DNA of 25,702 nucleotides. Source: Planctomycetota bacterium. GTDB lineage: Bacteria > Planctomycetota > Phycisphaerae > FEN-1346. The DNA lies in NCBI GenBank assembly GCA_026387055.1, contig JAPLML010000098.1, positions 1 through 25,702 of the forward strand, in the 5' to 3' direction. Each line of letters starts with the position of its first letter. The first letter of the stretch is position 1. The notes under the pieces are model-generated. The model saw only the letters and a program-made list of their open reading frames with translations, had not been told where the DNA came from and did no database searches. Both the position numbers and the translations under genes were made by a program. This document shows, piece by piece, positions 21,491 through 25,702 of the stretch.

Positions 21491-21537
21491 GCCCAGGGGG
21501 TGACGCCGGGGGGAATATGCGTCACGTCCCCTGGGCT
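21491..21537 (+). terminator. Long hairpin downstream of the URO-D-like gene
   Basis: AGCCCAGGGGGTGACGC (21491-21507) pairs with 21519-21537 over 17 bp with a 2-base bulge. It lies 70 bases after the URO-D-like stop codon and also covers the 3' end of the weak - strand frame at 21522. A terminator or processing signal is likely; there is no U-tract. Confidence 0.55.
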
Positions 21538-21986
21538 TGCTGCTCGCGCCGGAGCATCGCGGCCGTGATGCGCGAGGCGGCGTCGGCGATCAGATCGACG
21601 TATTCATCGACCAAGCGTCCGCCCAGCACGAAGGGCCTGAACTGAGACGCCAAGGCCGCGTTCGCCGCCAGCCCGGCCGCAATGCACATCCCCGGGGAGT
21701 CGTGCACCGTTTTTCGTGCGGCCGGCGCCGCAGGGACGCTCTGGCCCAGGCGCAGGTTGTACTCTGCCAGCCTCCGCTTGACCTCTCGCAGGCTGACCCC
21801 GCCAATTTCGGCGGGCACCCCCTGGAGGCAGCATTCGCAAGTTCCTGAGACAACAGGGGTTACAAGTCCGCGTTCCGGGAATCGGCCCGATGCATCCGGT
21901 GCGTGACAACCCGGATTTCTGAACGGGAAACCACGGCTGGACAGGACCCGCCGTCGTTCGACCCGGAGACCCTCGACGGGCGGCAC
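21522..21986 (-). CDS. Unrecognised small protein, possibly a gene remnant
   Basis: A 154-residue frame from a GTG at 21986. I recognise no family. Its C-terminal two thirds (GVSLREVKRRLAEYNLRLG, then FVLGGRLVDEYVDLIADAAS and RITAAMLRREQQAQ) looks protein-like and helical, with a CECC motif before it; the first 40 residues look like random GC-rich translation. No good ribosome site is visible. It occupies the 866-base stretch 21421-22286, which otherwise holds only hairpins, the 36-bp-arm inverted repeat and the guaA promoter. It may be a decayed gene or chance. Confidence 0.3.
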   Translation of the reverse strand: MPPVEGLRVERRRVLSSRGFPFRNPGCHAPDASGRFPERGLVTPVVSGTCECCLQGVPAEIGGVSLREVKRRLAEYNLRLGQSVPAAPAARKTVHDSPGMCIAAGLAANAALASQFRPFVLGGRLVDEYVDLIADAASRITAAMLRREQQAQGT

Positions 21987-22039
21987 ACGCGCCGGCCGTG
22001 AACACCAACGCCACGCGGGTGCACCTCATGTCTGTGGCG

Positions 22040-22131
22040 AGGGTGGCACGGCCACGCGCCGTTGCGTGGCCGTGCATGGTCATGTGGGGGAGCAAGCACG
22101 GTCACGCAACGGCGCGTGGCCGTGCCACCCT
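22040..22131. repeat. Long inverted repeat with 36-bp arms, each arm itself a hairpin
   Basis: Arms 22040-22075 and 22096-22131 are inverse copies with a single mismatch, separated by 20 bases. Each arm contains a 12-bp self-complementary stem (GCACGGCCACGC with GCGTGGCCGTGC). No target duplication is evident and nothing is encoded. It resembles the dispersed GGTGGCACGGCCACGC repeats of planctomycete intergenic DNA. Confidence 0.75.
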
Positions 22132-22194
22132 GGACGAACAGGGTTTGCCACAATATCTCGGCATACCCCGCCACGGCCTTGCGCCGGATTTTCT

Positions 22195-22222
22195 TTGCAA
22201 TTCATTCGCGCCGCCTTATGTT
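22195..22222 (+). promoter_or_regulatory. Candidate promoter of guaA-carA-carB
   Basis: TTGCAA (22195-22200), a 16-base spacer and TATGTT (22217-22222) precede the guaA start by 64 bases. Each hexamer matches 4 of 6 consensus positions. The perfect 8-bp hairpin at 22226-22244 would lie at the very start of the transcript. Confidence 0.45.
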
Positions 22223-22225
22223 CTG

Positions 22226-22244
22226 GGCCGGGTACGACCCGGCC
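22226..22244 (+). repeat. Hairpin in the putative guaA leader
   Basis: GGCCGGGT and ACCCGGCC pair perfectly around ACG. It belongs to the same GGCCGGG type as hairpins near 4272 and 9863, so it is probably a dispersed repeat, though it could affect leader stability. Confidence 0.5.
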
Positions 22245-22286
22245 ACCTTACACGTTGAACGAGTCTCAGACACGCAAGGGGAAAAC

Positions 22287-23222
22287 GTGGATTACCGCCA
22301 GTTCGCACGCGACCAGATTGCGCACATCCAGAAGACCGTCGGCGCCGGCAAGGCCGTCAGCGCCCTGTCGGGAGGGGTCGACAGCGCCGTCACGACCGCC
22401 CTCGCCCATGAGGCGCTGGGGAACCGCCTCAAGGTGTTCTTCATCGACGACGGCCTGATGCGCCAAGACGAACCCCAGACCGTCAGGAGGGCCTTCGCCA
22501 AGCTCGGCATCCGGGTCACGGTGATCGACGCCGCCAAGACTTTCTTCGCCGCCCTCGAAGGCCTGACGGACCCGGAGGAGAAACGAAAGGTTTTCCGCGA
22601 CACGTTCTACAAGGTCTTCGGGAAGGCGGTCCGCGAGTCGGGCGCCCAGTTCCTCCTCCAGGGAACCATCGCGGCCGACATCATCGAGACGAAGAAGGGC
22701 GTCAAGACGCAGCACAACGTCCTCGACCAGATCGGCATCAGCGCCAAGCGCGGCTACGGATTCACGACCATCGAGCCGCTGAAGACGCTTTACAAGCCCG
22801 ATGTGCGGAAGGTCGGCCAGGTCCTCGGCCTGCCTAAGATCATGTACACACGCATGCCCTTCCCCGGGCCGGGCCTCTCGTGCCGCGTCCTGGGCGAGGT
22901 GACCCCCGAGCGCGTCGAGATCGTGCGCCAGGCCTGCCGCATCGTCGAGGAGGAGACCGGCAAGTTCAAGCGGTTCCAGGCATTCGCGGTGCTCCTGGCG
23001 GACCGGGCCACCGGCGTGACCGCGGCCGGCCGGCGGGCCTTCGGCCACATCGTCGCCGTCCGGTGCGTGGACTCCGAGAACGCCATCACGGCCACCGCCA
23101 CGCGCCTCACGTGGCCGGTGTTCGACCGCATCCAGAAACGCATCACGAAGGCGATCCCGTCGGTCACGAAGGTGGTGTACGACCTGACGCCGAAGCCGCC
23201 CAGCACCATCGAGTACATCTAG
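22287..23222 (+). CDS. guaA: GMP synthase ATP-pyrophosphatase subunit (no glutaminase domain)
   Basis: It aminates XMP to GMP with ATP. The 311-residue protein begins directly with the synthetase half: PP-loop SGGVDS (28-33), FFIDDGLMR, GTIAADIIETKKGVKTQHN, then PFPGPGLSCRVLGEV and the C-terminal dimerisation domain ending KPPSTIEYI. In most bacteria GuaA has an N-terminal glutamine amidotransferase domain of about 190 residues. Here it is absent, as in two-subunit archaeal enzymes, and upstream DNA holds repeats rather than a lost domain. The GTG at 22287 has AGGGG 5 bases upstream. The enzyme needs either free ammonia or a separate glutaminase subunit encoded elsewhere. carA follows after 19 bases. 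Confidence 0.92.
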   Translation: MDYRQFARDQIAHIQKTVGAGKAVSALSGGVDSAVTTALAHEALGNRLKVFFIDDGLMRQDEPQTVRRAFAKLGIRVTVIDAAKTFFAALEGLTDPEEKRKVFRDTFYKVFGKAVRESGAQFLLQGTIAADIIETKKGVKTQHNVLDQIGISAKRGYGFTTIEPLKTLYKPDVRKVGQVLGLPKIMYTRMPFPGPGLSCRVLGEVTPERVEIVRQACRIVEEETGKFKRFQAFAVLLADRATGVTAAGRRAFGHIVAVRCVDSENAITATATRLTWPVFDRIQKRITKAIPSVTKVVYDLTPKPPSTIEYI

Positions 23223-23241
23223 CACAGGCAGCGGGGCGACG

Positions 23242-24321
23242 ATGAGCAAGGCGAAAGCGGCGCTGATTCTCGAAGACGGCACGATGTTCGAGGGCCTGCC
23301 CTTCGGCCAGGTCGGACGGGCCGACGGCGAGGTTGCCTTCTACACCGGCGTCGTCGGCTACCAGGAGGTCCTCACCGATCCCTCGTACCACCGCCTGCTG
23401 ACCGTCCTGACGTACCCCATCATCGGCGCCTACGGCGTCAACCGCGAGGACAACGAGTCCGACGCGGCCCAGGCCGCCGGCGTCGTCATCCGCGAGTACA
23501 GCCCGTACTTCTCGAACTGGCGGGCCACCGGCTCGCTGGAGGACTTCCTGAAGGCCCGGGGCGTGGTCGGCATTCGCGAAGTCGACACGCGGGCCGTGGC
23601 CGTACACCTGCGCGAGCACGGCGAGATGAGGGGCGCGATCGTCTCGGGCGACTTCGACCCCAAGCGCATCGCGCGCGGACTCAAGAAGGCCCCGCCCCCG
23701 CCCAAGAAAGACCTCGTGCAGGAGGTAAGCTGGGAGGGCACGCGCCCGCCGGTCGGACCGCGGAAGCACAGGCTCGCGATTCTGAACCTCGGCGTCACCA
23801 ACGGGCTGCTGGCCCAACTGGCGGCCCTGGGATGCGAAGTCGAGGTCCTACAGAGCACCGCGAGCGCCAAGGACGTGCTCGCGAAGAAGCCGCAGGGCGT
23901 CGTCCTGGCCGGCGGCCCGGGGGACCCGCGCGCGGCGGCCTGCGCGGTCGAGACCGCGCGAGCGCTGCTCGGCAAGGCGCCGCTCCTGGGAATCGGCCTC
24001 GGGCACCAAGTGCTCGCGCTCGCGCTCGGCGCCGCGATCAAGCGGATGAAGGCCGGGCACCACGGCGTCAACTACCCCGTCCGGAACCTGGCGGCGGGGA
24101 CGTTGCACATCACCGTGCAGCGGCACAGCTACGCGGTGGACGAGCAGAACCTGCCGGCCGCGGTCGAGGTCACGCACCGGAACCTCAATGACGGGACGGT
24201 CGAGGGAATCCGAGCCCGGGACGCGGCGGCCTGGGGCGTGCAGTTCCACCCCACCCCCGACGAGATGGAGAGGCCCAGCCCGGTGCTGGCGGCCTTCTGT
24301 GAGAATGGAAAACGGTCGTAA
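23242..24321 (+). CDS. carA: Carbamoyl-phosphate synthase small chain with inactivated glutaminase triad
   Basis: CarA normally splits glutamine and channels ammonia to CarB for carbamoyl phosphate, the start of pyrimidine and arginine synthesis. The 359-residue protein has the complete N-terminal CarA domain (LEDGTMFEGLPFG, FYTGVVGYQEVLTDPSY, DTRAVAVHLREHGEMRGAI) and a class I glutaminase domain. The nucleophile Cys in GICLGHQ is Gly252 (codon GGC, 23995-23997). The triad Glu after FHP is Thr338 (ACC, 24253-24255); His336 remains. The NHGFAVD segment is also altered (RHSYAVD). It should therefore not hydrolyse glutamine, resembling ammonia-dependent mammalian CPS1. It lies 19 bases after guaA and 9 bases before carB. 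GGGG precedes the ATG. Confidence 0.94.
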   Translation: MSKAKAALILEDGTMFEGLPFGQVGRADGEVAFYTGVVGYQEVLTDPSYHRLLTVLTYPIIGAYGVNREDNESDAAQAAGVVIREYSPYFSNWRATGSLEDFLKARGVVGIREVDTRAVAVHLREHGEMRGAIVSGDFDPKRIARGLKKAPPPPKKDLVQEVSWEGTRPPVGPRKHRLAILNLGVTNGLLAQLAALGCEVEVLQSTASAKDVLAKKPQGVVLAGGPGDPRAAACAVETARALLGKAPLLGIGLGHQVLALALGAAIKRMKAGHHGVNYPVRNLAAGTLHITVQRHSYAVDEQNLPAAVEVTHRNLNDGTVEGIRARDAAAWGVQFHPTPDEMERPSPVLAAFCENGKRS

Positions 24322-24330
24322 GGACCTCCC

Positions 24331-25702
<1,372 letters not shown>

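Noticed and set aside
22062..22286. Upstream in-frame extension of guaA
   Set aside because: It would translate the 36-bp inverted repeat and leader; the GTG at 22287 has a strong ribosome site and matches the natural N-terminus.

Overview
The window is GC-rich bacterial chromosome. The gene mix suggests an anaerobic, uncultured member of the Planctomycetota, probably near Phycisphaerae or Sedimentisphaerales: a glycosidase-like protein, a non-catalytic SUMF1-type lipoprotein, a sialate O-acetylesterase, a four-helix-bundle (23S-IVS type) gene, and many AT-rich or GC-rich palindromic repeats between genes. This assignment is inferred from gene content; no rRNA or other phylogenetic marker is present.

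Left end (1-3124, + strand): the 3' part of a glycosidase-like gene, a secreted PD40/TolB-like beta-propeller protein, and a SUMF1-fold lipoprotein that starts on an ATGA overlap. The last gene's 3' end runs through a large hairpin into the convergent hydF.

Centre (17141 down to 3015, - strand): about 14 kb of [FeFe]-hydrogenase genes that look like one operon. In transcription order they are rex, hydC (NuoE-like), hydB (NuoF-like), a broken four-helix-bundle gene inside a repeat cassette, hydA, a sensory hydrogenase fused to a histidine kinase, a receiver/histidine-kinase protein, hydE, hydG, aspA (aspartase) and hydF. A near-consensus sigma70 promoter (TTGACA-N16-TATACT) with an adjoining Rex-type operator lies just upstream of rex, so the operon is probably NADH/NAD+-responsive and autoregulated. 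HydA, HydB and HydC would form an NAD(P)-linked, perhaps electron-bifurcating, hydrogenase. HydE, HydF and HydG build its H-cluster, and aspartase may supply ammonium. The two kinase proteins may sense H2 or redox state and form a relay. HydA has an abnormal L1 motif (TSGSPGW, no cysteine) and HydB lacks the usual C-terminal ferredoxin domain.

Right of the operon: an AcsE-like methyl-H4folate:corrinoid methyltransferase and a sialate O-acetylesterase (both - strand), then a URO-D-fold methyltransferase (+). A repeat-rich stretch follows, and then a + strand set of guaA synthetase subunit, carA and carB (cut by the window edge). GuaA has no glutaminase domain, and CarA has lost the catalytic Cys and Glu of its glutaminase triad. 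Both therefore look ammonia-dependent, unless a separate glutaminase is encoded elsewhere.

Palindromic elements fill most larger gaps. They include a 90-bp MITE-like element with perfect 19-bp terminal inverted repeats and an exact 8-bp target duplication next to the rex promoter, and two AT-rich inverted-repeat structures, one of which encloses the four-helix-bundle gene that carries an in-frame TGA.
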